The notes below the pieces were generated by a model. The model saw only the letters and a program-made list of their open reading frames with translations, ran no database searches and was not told the DNA's origin. Source: Amorphophallus konjac (taxonomy: Eukaryota; Streptophyta; Magnoliopsida; Alismatales; Araceae). Taken from it: a stretch of 64,000 bases of DNA. Position 1 is the stretch's first letter; the number at the start of each line of letters is the position of its first letter. Shown in pieces: positions 22,405-33,771 of the stretch. Made by a program: the position numbers and the translations under genes. The stretch lies in NCBI GenBank assembly GCA_022559845.1, contig CM040128.1:172848413-172912412 (forward strand), written 5' to 3'.

Positions 22405-23685
22405 TACACTCACATTGTCAATTATCTGGCGGTAGGACTGATTCCGGGTGGGTGGTCTAGGTAGGAGAAGGGTCGATTCTTTTCCAAGGTTAAGCACTAT
22501 TTTTGGGAGGACCCAGAGCTGTTTCACATGGGTCTAGATTAGATAGTAAGAAGATGTGTCCCCGAGGAGGAGCAACACTCTGTTTTGAACTTCTGTCATA
22601 ATCTGGCTTGTGGTGGACACTTTTTGGGAAAGAAAACAGCGGCGAAAGTGCTACAAAGTAGATTTTATTGGCCCATACTATTTAAGGATGGTTATGAATT
22701 TTTAAAAACATGTTTGAGATGTCAAGCAGTGGGTAATAATTCAAAAAGGGATATGATGCCGTTTAATCCAATTCTGGTTGTTAAAATCTTTGATATTTGG
22801 GGAATAGATTTTATGGGACCATTTCCACCTTCATTTGGCAATGAATATATTTTGGTGGCGGTGGACTATGTTTCAAAATGGATTGAAGCTGTGGCTATTA
22901 GGACCAATGACCATAAGGTGGTGATAAAATTTGTAAAGAAGAACATATTTTCCAGATTTGGTTGTCCTAGAGCTATCATTAGTGATGAGGGTTCTCATTT
23001 TACGAATTCTCAATTACGAGCTTTGCTTCGCAAATATGGCATAACTCATAAGCTTGCTACCCCCTATCATCCCCAAACTAGTGGCCCAGTTGAAGTGTCC
23101 AATAGAGAGATTAAAAATATTTTGCATAAGACAGTTAGGCCGGATAGGAAAGACTGGTCCGAGAGACTAGATGATGCATTATGGGCCTACATAACTGCAT
23201 ATAAAACTCCAATTGGCATGTCACCTTACCGTTTCCTTTTTGGAAAAGTCTGCCACTTGCTTGTAGAACTTCAGTATAGCGCATATTGGGCCATTAAACA
23301 AGTCAACTTCGATCTTACTCGAGCTGGTGCCCAAAGAGCTCTACAACTCAATGAGCTAGAGGAATTAAGAAATGAAGCCTATGAAAATTCAAAGATTTAC
23401 AAAGCTAAAACCAAGGTTTTTCACGATAAGCATATTCACAGGAAATTTTTTTCTGTTAATCAAAAGGTTGGGCTTTTCAATTCTAGGCTGCGCTTGTTCC
23501 CCGGTAAGCTCAAATCCAGATGGGATGGACCGTTTGTTGTTATTAAAGTTTTTGACCATGGTGCTGTTAAAATTTTGAATCCTAAAAATGGTCACATTTT
23601 CACTGTCAACAGTCAAAGATTAAAACGTTACTTGAAAAATGATCAGCTGTTAAAAGAGTCTATTGCTTTGAGTGATCCAATATAA
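22405..23685 (+). pseudogene. Athila integrase
   Basis: Same frame as RT. The HHCC zinc region ([10 protein letters not shown]...CLRCQ, about 22590-22730) is followed by the catalytic core with WGIDFMGPF (first Asp), IISDEGSHF (second Asp) and [12 protein letters not shown] (Glu). The C-terminal part has [10 protein letters not shown] and no chromodomain, as expected for Athila. Stops occur near 22462 and 22540; from 22585 to the natural end at 23685 the frame is open. Integrase inserts the DNA copy into the chromosome. Confidence 0.9.
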
Positions 23686-24923
23686 AATCTTTGCGAGCTT
23701 TCGTGCGTCTAGCTGAAGACGAAAAAACTTAGTGCTTCTGGGAGGTAACCCAAGGTTTTTGTTATTTGATATTTTTTGTTTGAGTGTGTTTCAGTAAGAC
23801 AGGTCAAGGAGAAGAAGCTGTCGCTGGCCATTGATGGAGTTTTCATCACACACACCAGGTTGCATCCTTCCATCTCAACTATATTCTTTGTTAGATTGTT
23901 CTATTGCTTTCTATTGCACATGTCATTGAGGACAATGTCATTCAAGTTGGGGGAGGGAGAGAAAAAATTCATTTCATGATGCATATAGTACAACTTGAAA
24001 TGCATATTTGTTCTGTATAAAAAAAATGAAATCCCCATTTTGAGTTTTGTTGATTCATACTTGAATTGAAAGTAATTCTGGAATAGAAAAGACTAGGGAG
24101 AAGGATGATGGAAAATTTCTTCGATCTAGCCATGGAAAACTGATATAAGAATCCCTTTAAAGTTCGTGTGCACGTTAGAAAAATAAAAATCACGTTGCAC
24201 GCTAATGAAATAAGCAAGACAAGCCTTCTGTTATTTTGGGTATGTTGTCTGATGCTCTACACTCCTCAAGGAAGAGATATTTTTAAACTTTCTGCCAAGT
24301 TATTTATCAAATTAGTGCAAATAGCATTTTGAAAAAAAAAAGAGAAAAAAAGTGAAAGAAATACCATGAAAAATATCCCGAATATTAGTAACCGAGCCTA
24401 CTTCACCTAAGACGTGTTGAGGTTCGTGTAAAACGAAAAATAGAATCTTGATCTGGGTGACTGGGCCTGCTTCTCCTAAGGCAAGAGTCGGGATTCATGT
24501 TAAACAGTGAAGGGTAGTGCAGCATCATGTGTGTAGAAAAAAATAAATAAAAAGATCCCAAAGGGACAATGAAATAAGGTAAACAAAAAGCTCGTATGCT
24601 TAATACTCTGATTAAGAGGTGTAGGGTTGAAAGACACTTGCTTGGAATAGTAAATGGGGGGCGTAATTGTCCAAGTTGTGGATTTGGTAGTTACACATGC
24701 ACAAGTGCAATTGAGCTTTGAGTTGAATTCTTGATCATGTACTATTAATTTCCTACATAAGGCTAGTGTCCATTTATGATTCTAGATTCTTAATCTTTGG
24801 GTTGATTCTATGAAGGGAGAGCTCGATATGAGAGTATGGATTTTACAAACTCTTGTTAGTCTTAAATTTTAATTTATTTTTATTTACATTGCGAAGGGGC
24901 TAGCAATGAGTAAGTTGGGGGTG
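23686..24923 (+). other. 3' non-coding region of element A with two purine tracts
   Basis: No env-like frame is present. A first purine run, GGGGGAGGGAGAGAAAAAA, lies at about 23949-23967 and a second, AAGTTGGGGG, directly before the 3' LTR at 24912-24921. Two related 48-bp blocks begin near 24389 and 24458 (core ACTTCACCTAAGACGTGTTG in the first); similar blocks occur in element F. Confidence 0.7.
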
Positions 24924-27066
24924 TGATAAGTGCTATATTTTATATCATAAGTTGCATCACATTTATCATCTTTATGTATTAAATGAATAAAGTTGTGCTA
25001 CATGAGCAGTTAATTTCATTCTCACCATTATTTGAGTCTGCACGCATTTTATCATTATTTTTGAGCCTAAATGACCATGTGAGAAATATTCAAGAAATTA
25101 CACAATCATTTGAAAGTCATTTTAGGTTTAAATATGTTGATATTTTGAATTTTTTAAATTTTCAGGAAATAGCGACCAGGTGGTCAGACACCATTTTTGA
25201 AGATTTTTCTAAAAATAAGAAATAGCGACTGACCGAAAGGGCACTAATTCATTTTGCTGGAAAAAGGAGAAAAAGAAAAAAAGGGAATTTGCGACTGAGT
25301 ATGGAGGCGCACATTCATTTATGAAAATAGAAAAAAGAGAAAAAGCTGAAAAATAGAAAAAATGTGCGACTACCCACGAAGGCACTATTTATTTTGGAAA
25401 AGAATCTACGATTGTTCAAGAGGGCGCCTATTCATTTATACAGAAAAAATAGAGAAAAAATGAAGAAAATGGAAAAAGAATTAGCGACTTTCTGCAAAGT
25501 CGCCATTTCAAGGATTTATGAAAAAAAGAAAAAAATTAAAAAAAGAAATAAAGAATGAGCGACCTATTAAGTAGATGCTATTTTAATTTGCGCCCAGAGC
25601 CCCAGTCGCCATTTTCGTGAGAGTTTGAAGCAGAAACGGGAAGGTCTCTTTGAAGATATCTTGCTACTATTTGATGTTATCCTTCATGTTTTGATAAAAG
25701 GGGGATCTATCTATGGCAAGAGACGTAATTGAAGCCACTACTCCAAGCTGAAAGCCGGATTTGAAGTTGATCTCGATGCCACGATCGTGAAGCCTCCTCT
25801 GCACACTATAAAAGCACCCGAGAGGAACAGTGGGAGGAGTTCGCCAGTTAGCTTGTTAGCCTAGTTTTTCATGCACTTCTGGTCGTCCTTTCAATTTTCT
25901 TCATTTTTCAAAGTTATGCGTTTTTAAGTGTTCTTCCAATCTTTCTTCTTCCTCTTCTTCTAATTCTCTTCCGTTTTCAACTTATTTCCAGTTTTCCAAA
26001 ACCATGGTCTATAATTTTTACTGTTCATCTGGATTTTATAACTCTGTTCTTTCTCATTTTTCTCCCCCTTCTGATCTTCTTTCCCTCTTGCTTTCTTCAC
26101 AAAAGTTGTTCATTTTTAGGTGTTCTTCAACTTCTTATTCTACATCTTCTTCCAATTCTTCCTCGTTTTCAAATTACAATCTATTTTCCAAAGTTTAATT
26201 TTTTAGGCTATACTGTTCATTCACGCACCACATCCTAGTCTTCCATGTTTTTCACCCTCTTCCTCTCATCTTCTGTCTCTGTGTTCTTCAGCAATTTTCT
26301 TCCTCTCTTCGTCCTCTACAACTTTATCTTCTTCCACTTCTTCTAAATCTCTCTAGATTTTAAACTATTCTTCTTGTAATCTCCCTCTATTTTCATTCTA
26401 TTTTATTGTGATTTTTATTTCTTCACCCACCGTCGCCCCTCTTTCTTTCCCACTCTCTGTTCACAGCACTTTCAACTCACGCACACACACTTGTTTATGT
26501 TAAGTTTTTAAAGCTTCTTCTTCCACCTATCTATCTTCATCTTTCATACTTCTTCACACATCCCTTTGGCGGATCTTCTTCCTATGGTGCTCTCGGCGGC
26601 GTCTACTTCCACGGCGGGGTGAAATTCCAAGGCTCGACATGGTGGAGAGGTCGGTGTTCTTCATCCAAAGTTCCCAACCCTTATTTTCTTCCCTTTCTCT
26701 TTTATTTCCAAGTTATATTTTCATTTTTTATAGAGTTGTACTTGTCACCTTTTTTAGTAATAAAGTTCAGATTTCGTACAATTGTGTCTTCTTAGTTTTC
26801 TCCCTCTCTTTTCAATTTCTATTCTTAACCCTCTCATATTATTTAGTTAGTTTACTTCCATGCAATTTCTTTAGTTTAGTCTCATTCAAAAATTTGGATC
26901 TTCTCAAATATAAGAATTCCATCATATGCTTAATTAAAAATATTTCTTCTCCGTGCGATCGACTCGTTCTTACCACTTTACACTTATTCAAATCTTTTTA
27001 AGTGAGTGAGTTCTTTTATTTTTAAATTGTGGCACGACTTTTTAACGACAAGTTTAGTGGCTATCA
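24924..27066 (+). repeat. 3' LTR of element A
   Basis: TGATAAGTGC to GGCTATCA. Co-linear with 14624-16773, including the TATA box at about 25806 and the C/T-rich tract. Confidence 0.92.
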
Positions 27067-27071
27067 GCTAT

Positions 27072-27592
27072 TGGCGTTCGGCTTGCCAGGTGTGAGATGG
27101 TTCATGGCGCAGAGCCGATGGATTTGTCGCACTCAGTTGTGATGACTGTGTGAGCTGGTGGAAGCTCAGTAATGGGTGTCCCTTGTGGAAGGCGTGAGAT
27201 CAGTCTGCTGGTAGCGGAGCTGACGCATGATTGGTCCACCTGGCATGGGATTTGATCGATGGCTGTTTCTCGTAACGAGGATTGCGTTTCCTTGGTGAGC
27301 GAGATCGTGGCAGCAATGCCATGGTTTAAATTTCATGGTGGCTAAGGCGACGCCAGACTTGTTCCCTTTTGTGTTACGCCTGCTCTGATGATCGATGTGT
27401 GTTGTGAGCAGAGTGAGGCATGTTGATCGTGATTAAGGTCTGGCGATATCCCTCAGGAGAAGTGTCTCTGTGTGTTTCGAGATTTCTGAGCTGGAGCTCT
27501 GAGAGCGCTGCCAGCTAGGTGTGTTGTTCTTCCCCTGTGCCTTGGTGGTTACCTCAATTTCGAGGATGAAATTTCTGTAAGTAGGAGAGGAT
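27072..27592 (+). mobile_element. Body of element X, right piece, with polypurine tract
   Basis: Continuation of X after the element A insertion. It ends with TTTCGAGGATGAAATTTC and the purine tract AAGTAGGAGAGGAT (27579-27592) directly before TGTAACACCCC, a typical 3' end of chromovirus-like Ty3/gypsy elements. No coding motif seen. Confidence 0.6.
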
Positions 27593-30345
27593 TGTAACAC
27601 CCCAAATTTTTTTTTCATTTTTTCGGATCAAGATTTGTGGGTTCGGAGCGTCGTTGTGAGTCCCAGAATGTGTTTTGGGCTTTACGCAGGTTCGGACCTT
27701 CGGAACTCTGTGTAGGGTGAACTGATGTGTTGTCGGGCTCCGGGACATTGCAGGCGCGTTGTACATTTTTCGAGGATCATGGAAAGTATTTTCCCCATTT
27801 TTGTATTTTTCGAATTTCAGAAAACCCGCGTGGGTTTTCTATTTAAACCACCCTAACCCCCTCTCTCTCCCCATTCTCTCATTCTCTCCCTCCCTCTTCT
27901 CTTTCTCTCCCCCTCTCCTTCGGGTGGCTGACAGAGGCGATGGAGGGTGAGGTGGAGACGATGTGGGGGAGAGGAGCGGCGTGGACGGGGTAAGGATCGA
28001 AGCGTGGTGGCGCGAGGAAGCTCGAGTGCGTGTTCGTCAATTGGCGGTGGTTTCACGGGCGTTTCACGATGGAACGACGTCCACGGCGCGCAAAATCTTC
28101 GGTGGAGGTAGTGGGATGGATCCTTAGCCCCTGTACTTCGTTTCCCGTGATTTTGGTAGGCTGTGGTGAGCCAAGAGGGTTTATTTCTCACTGGGGTGTC
28201 AAAAACATGTTTTTAGGGCGTGTGACGATTTCGTCGGATCGAACGCTGTTTTCCCACTTTCTTCCCTCCATTTTTGGGTTTTCGGACCAGGGCGATGATC
28301 TCCGTTGTTTTCCCCATAGACTGGGGTCAAGTGGGCGTATAAATCAGAGCCCTAGGGTGGCTCCGATCGGTTTCATGCCATATTCGGTCGACCGACTCAG
28401 GCAGTTCGGTCGACCGAACGGCGTTCGCCATGGAGGGACACGCTGCGGATTTCGGTCAACCGACCGTTGGGCGTCGGTCGATCGATCACAGCAGGTGGAG
28501 TCAACGCAACCCAAGCTGCGTCGACGCCGCTTGCGGCGCCGGTCGACCGACTGGGTCGGTTCGGTCGACCGACTGACCGTTGGGGTTTGGTCGATCGACC
28601 TCTGCCCCTCTTGCCCGTTTTGGGTCCCGGTCAGTCCGATTGAGAACCAATGACCGACCTTTGGCCCCGTGAGTGTCCTGAACACCCCGTGGGTACCGTG
28701 ACCGTGTTTTTGGATGTCCGGAGGTATCGTTTTACCTCAATTAGCATGCCCGGATATTTTTGGGGTCTGGGTGACCGTTTCGTGTTCCGGGCTTCTATGT
28801 TACGCTTGATTGAGTCGCCATAATCGGCATGAGTGCGGAAGGTTATTCCCGCATGTCCTGAGCTTCTCCAGAAAGCTATTTTCGTGTGGGCCATGTGTAT
28901 GGCCTGTGGACTGTGAGTCCAATTACCCATCCTGGGGCTAGAGGGTTTCTTAGTTTCCCTTGCAAGGGATTAAGCTCGGAGGTTGTGGGCCGCCTTGAGG
29001 ATTATTTTACCGAGGCTTCTAAACTAGGGGTAGGCCAGATTGACTACCTGGGGCTATCTTGTGCAACGACCTTGACCCGAGTCTTGTGACTCGAGGGCCG
29101 TTGGGTTTAATAGGTTTAATAGACTGCCTAGAGTCCGGTGGCATCGTGCCACCTATTTTCTGAGCTAATTTACGACAGGGCTCATGCGTAGCCTGTCCGT
29201 ATTCTGAGGGTTCTTCCGAGCATCGTTTTGCTCAGTGAGCCCCCACTAGTCATAGCTTGCCCTTGCACGCGTGTGCATACCCACCAGGGAGTAGGTGGAG
29301 AGCTACACCCGAGAGAGGCGATTTGTAGGCTGGTCACCGTAGGGCCTCCCTTGTAGCGGCTTGAGTCCAGGCTGGGAGTAAAACTAGCTAGAGGGCCTGA
29401 CACGTGTAGTCAGTCAGTGTGTGCACACATGGTCGGGGACTTTGGACACGTGCTGACGAGCACGACCCCGGCAAGATGCTTATTTCCTAGTTACTAGTAC
29501 GGTGTCTCAATTCCTATTGGGCCGGAGGGAGATACCAGAGGTACGGACTAAGACATCAGTGGACGCATCGGCCTTGCTTCTAGTGGGTTGTACTCCTATC
29601 ACACGAAATAGGGTTTCTCATGTTTCTCGGTGGTTTCGGAGTGTACTTTCAACACCGAGGTCTAGGGTTTTCGGTAGCGTTACTGAGTGTTTTCCCTAGA
29701 CGGCTCCGGGTTCACGACAGCGAGGTCGTGATCGTGTTCCCAGACTGCGTGGTCTTGGGCAAGGCCTTATACGACGAGGACAGGCCTCCGTGATAGCGTT
29801 GTTGTAGTGTTTCTCCTGGCAGCGTAGCCATGGTTTTCCTGTTAGTCCGGTGCTCTCCCGACTGTGAGATAGGGGTGTGTTTCCCGGTACAGTAGGAGTA
29901 GCTGTATGGCCGAGGTTTTATCGACCACCATATTTGTTGTCCCGCTACTATTGCTGCTTTTCGTTACCGCTGTTGTTTACGGTTGGGGTTCCGCGAAACC
30001 CCTACTGAGCCAGTGAGACGAGGCACACACCTACTTTTTAGGTGTGGCGGTTCCTCCTCAAGGTTCAGAGGTGTAGCGCGGAGGTTCGTAGTTACCAACT
30101 CGCCGGGCCGAGTGTTTACTGTGCATTGGGTACGTTTTATTTCTGTAGACTGTACTTTTTGGACTAGACTCTATAGTTAGTTTAATTAATTGTTATATTC
30201 TTGTTGTTCCTACTTTATTTCTTATTTCTGTGTACTCCACTCACACACATCCTTTAGCCCTTCTGAGCCCTCCGGCTTGTGGGCGGCGGACCAGGATTCA
30301 AATGACATCGGGTCCTTCCCGGTTTCCGGATCTTGGGTCGTTACA
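27593..30345 (+). mobile_element. 3' LTR of element X
   Basis: Starts TGTAACACCCC after a polypurine tract and ends GGGTCGTTACA. TATTTAAAC at 27840-27848 is a likely TATA box, followed by a C/T-rich leader. The internal frame 28030-28653 spans a phased GGTCGACC array and has biased Arg/Ser/Asp composition, so it is not called a gene. The 5-bp duplication would be CTAAC at 30346-30350; its partner lies left of the window or was lost. Confidence 0.85.
28385..28600. repeat. GGTCGACC palindrome array, 22-bp phase
   Basis: CGGTCGACC-like cores lie at 28385, 28407, 28453, 28475, 28540, 28562 and 28588. Steps are 22, 46, 22, 65, 22 and 26 bp, mostly multiples of about 22. Between cores the sequence is not conserved. 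The array lies about 540 bp downstream of the presumed TATA box. Confidence 0.75.
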
Positions 30346-30675
30346 CTAACCCTCACTAATATCTTCAAGAGTTGGTGGAAAGTGTTCTTTAATTATTCTT
30401 ACCATATCAATCACTTCATCTCCCACCATGGTTGTTCTTTCAAACAATTTTGCAACTTGTTCACCAAACGCAGCGATTTTGTCACTCAGTTTAGCATATT
30501 TTAAGCTCAAGCCCATTTGTTCTTCTTTAACATCATAATTGTATCTCTGCATTTCATGGAGCTTCTCTCTGTTTTCTTCATGTATTTCTTTGAGCCTCTT
30601 CACAACAGACCCAACCCTTTCACGAACGAGAATTATGGAGTCCATGAATTTATGCAGTTTCTTGTCTGACACCAT
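30346..30675 (-). CDS. 109-residue coiled-coil protein of unknown family
   Basis: ATG at 30675 in a good plant context (AAAAAATGG), 109 codons, stop TAG at 30348-30346. The product is charged and predicted mostly helical, with heptad-like spacing (for example RVGSVVKRLKEIHEENREKL at residues 20-39) and no transmembrane segment. I do not recognise a family. The stop codon lies within the five bases (CTAAC) that would be X's target duplication, and the C LTR begins 32 bp upstream of the ATG, so the frame is bracketed by two insertions. It could be an exon of a host gene, part of an older retroelement gag, or a chance frame. Confidence 0.45.
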   Translation of the reverse strand: MVSDKKLHKFMDSIILVRERVGSVVKRLKEIHEENREKLHEMQRYNYDVKEEQMGLSLKYAKLSDKIAAFGEQVAKLFERTTMVGDEVIDMVRIIKEHFPPTLEDISEG

Positions 30676-30707
30676 TTTTTAATGTTTGAACTGCTCTCAT
30701 CTGCTAT

Positions 30708-33697
30708 TGTCACGCCCCGATGCGGAAAATCAGAACGCATCAGTTATAATCACTCATGACAATCAGAGCAAACACGTAATTAAATAAATGTGAAAATGCA
30801 AGAGATCACACTAACTCAAATAAACTGCCAACTTTATTAATTAACCACTTATCCAAGGCAACATATTACATAACGACCCAATTGAAATAACTAAACAAGT
30901 TACAACTCTTGTCGACTAACATAACTACATAATTCGACAGGACCTATACTATGATAGACACCGACATGACTTCTACTGGCTCGCTCCAAAATCTTCACTC
31001 TTGCCCATCCCCATCAGTTTACGTGTCCTCGTCAGTGCTACCTGAAAAATGGGGAACAACTGGGTGAGCAAATGCTTAGTAGATTCTATAACAGACAATG
31101 TATAAGTGATTAGGCAAATTAATAATGTCATGTCGAGAAACATGGAACATTAAAATAAATGCAACTCACAATAGCCACAGTAGATATAAATCTCATAAGG
31201 TAACAAAGAGTATAGAAGAACAATATTCCATGGATTGGCCGAACGAGCACGCAAGTATAGCAAGTCATGTAGAGTAATAGACTCATGAAGGAAATGAATG
31301 TCATAGACCACACACTAGCAAGTACTCGGTGCAATGCTACACCTTGTCATTACAAACTCTCTGGGGCACAAGTATTTTCGGGCGCTCCTCACACGACTAG
31401 ACTGGGCCCTTAATGATGTGTTGGCACTGATTCAGCGGATCCACGATCGCACGTAACAATCTAGACATTCATTGGAATCGGCCAAGAATTCCAAGGTTTA
31501 GTTTATGTAACTTATCTCTAAGATCAAGAGTCATTCCAATAGAGATTTGGGGAAAAGTCGTAGAAATATGACTTGGAAATCAATAGTTTTCCCAAAAGGG
31601 ATCATGAAGGGGACTAGATTGCAGCCCAGGGCTACCCTTGGTATGGCTACTATAGCACACAAAGAACCACAGAAAACAAGCTCTGGACACAATGGCGGTA
31701 GCCAAGACCGCTAGTAGGAATTGGCGGTCCAGACTGAACTACTACAAGGAGGATAAGACGGTCCACAAAGGGCTACTAAAGGAAGGTGGCGGTCTAGGAA
31801 GGGCCGCTACCATGCTGAGTACCGCAGGGTAGAACAGTCAACTTAAATAGGTTCTTAGTTGGCCTGGGCATGGTTAGACCGAACCAGGGTTCAGCCCACG
31901 TAACCCAAGGTCATTTAAGAGGACTTAGGTTGACTTGAACAAGGCTGGAGCGACTTGGAGCAAAGGTAAGTTGCCTTGGAAAATTGGCACGTAGGCCAGT
32001 CAGGAGACAAGTAGCGGTCGTGCCTTGGCCGCTACCTAGAAGTAGCGGTCCTAACGGGGCCGTCTTTCGGTTGGAACAGATAGAGCAGTCATGGCTTCCC
32101 AAAACGTGATTCGATCTAGTCGGTAGGTTCAAGCTATGGGGATACAACCTTCCCAGCGTCCAAGGGAAAATCCCAGGCTCGCGGGGGCTTACGAAGGTCT
32201 TGTAATAGTGGTCCTAGTTCGACAGAAGGAGTATCCGGCGGAGAGTCCCAACTATTACAAGATTGAGTCTAAAGAAATGTGGAAAACGAGTGTGATGCGG
32301 TCAATCAACACCACCAGAATGGCGTGATTGTCAAACAAGTTAACAAGTGAAAGATTTGTCAAAATTAAAGCAATAGTGAATAAATTTATGCAAAACTAAT
32401 TACTTGTTCATAGCAAGAGGATTGATTGACAAGTCGTGCTTTGATGAAAAAGAGATCGACTTCCCGCATTTCTGATTCATAGGAAGAATAAAATTCATAT
32501 AACCCTAGTTATTTGATGCATTTATACACTATCAATGCTGTCTAACTAATGAGAACTAAAGGGAACATGCTACAATCTGTCTGGGAACCGAGCGTAAATA
32601 GCGATCAGGAGAGGGCCGCTAATATCGATTAGCGGTCGGTCAACGGCCGTTATTATGCAAAATTCAAAACAGGAGTTTGGCGGTCTGTCGCGAGGCCAGT
32701 AATACCAATGATGGTTTCTGGTAGAGCGCTACAATGAATTCTGCCATGGCCTTCGGCGAGCTCCGACACACCGTGCTTGTAACTCAATGGTAACACGGTA
32801 TAGCCCATAAAAATTGGGCAAACCCATGTCAATCGAAAGAGCACAAGATTTCATACATGATAGCATGTTCAAATACTTATTTAGCCTATCAAAATCCTAA
32901 CTTCAGATCAAAATAAGGCGAAAGTAATGCTATTGAAACCCTAATCGTGACATGCTTCCAATAAAACTCAAATTTTGAATGCTATACTACACAGAAATTG
33001 GGGCTTTTGCTATCAAAATGAAGAAGACTGAAAGGCGCTCATGATGGTATAACTTAATTAGGGTTTAGCCTACGAGAATCTACCTGAATCAATGGAGGAA
33101 GGGGACACCGATGCTATCACCGGATGAAAAACCAGCTCTAAAAACCTGTCGTCTTCGGCCTCGATAGAGCACACCAGCGGCTGCTGCTCCCAAAGGTGGT
33201 TCTCGTGAGGATTAGGGGTCATCTTATAGGGTTAGGGTTGACAAGAGAGTCGTGTAAGGGCTAGGGATCTACGAGGAGAGTCCTCGCACGATATTCGCGC
33301 TTGACCAAATCAACGAGTTAATACACCTAATTTCGGCGGCTAGAGTTAGGGTTTTCGATAGGAGATAGAGGGGAAATGGGCCTCTAACAAAGGTCGATCG
33401 ATCGGGTACGGAATGAGCTCATTTGAGCTTTATTTGGGCTTGAATTGGGTTAGACAAGGGCTACTCTAATAAAACACTGAGTTCTAGCCAAAACCTGAAA
33501 TTGGGCCTAACCAAATTTTCTATTAGGTCAGGTTCAGAAGAGAAAGCTGCAGGAAAAAGGATCCTCTACAGGAATATAATTTTTTTTCAGATTTTAATAA
33601 ATTAGTTGAATTTTAGCCTAAGAGGAAATTCAATTTAATTTTAAGAAACTCCCAATTGCTACATAATTTTGTTATTAATTAAATTCGGGATGCTACA
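30708..33697 (-). repeat. 3' LTR of element C
   Basis: On the minus strand it runs from TGTAGCATCCCG (33697) to CGGGGCGTGACA (30708). A TATAAG box lies near 33217 on the minus strand. CGGYC/GACCG units lie at 31696, 31725, 31759, 31790, 32014, 32046, 32602 and 32633 (plus-strand numbering), mostly 29-34 bp apart. No genes inside; the short frames seen are not supported. Confidence 0.9.
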
Positions 33698-33711
33698 CCC
33701 TCCTCCACTTA
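33698..33711 (-). other. Polypurine tract of element C
   Basis: Minus strand AAGTGGAGGAGGG directly precedes the LTR start TGTAGC. It primes plus-strand DNA synthesis. Confidence 0.85.
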
Positions 33712-33771
33712 AGGAATTTGGTCATGCAAATTCACCAAACTTGTCGAATGGGGAAAACACAGTTACTGACC

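Larger units (their letters stand above)
14624..27066 (+). mobile_element. Full-length Athila-type Ty3/gypsy element A
   Basis: Order: LTR, primer binding site, long leader, gag, protease, reverse transcriptase, RNase H, integrase, about 1.2 kb non-coding, polypurine tract, LTR. The 5-bp flanks GATAT (14619-14623) and GCTAT (27067-27071) match at four of five positions. There is no chromodomain and no env-like frame. The LTRs are nearly equal in length (about 2150 and 2143 bp) with scattered differences, so the insertion is not recent. All coding parts carry nonsense codons, so the copy is dead. It sits inside the body of element X. Confidence 0.93.

Noticed and set aside
23776..24923. env-like gene in Athila A
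   Set aside because: No long frame, signal peptide or membrane segment is visible between integrase and the 3' LTR.
28030..28653. 207-codon open frame in LTR X
   Set aside because: It runs through the GGTCGACC array, has repeat-driven composition, and shows no known domain.
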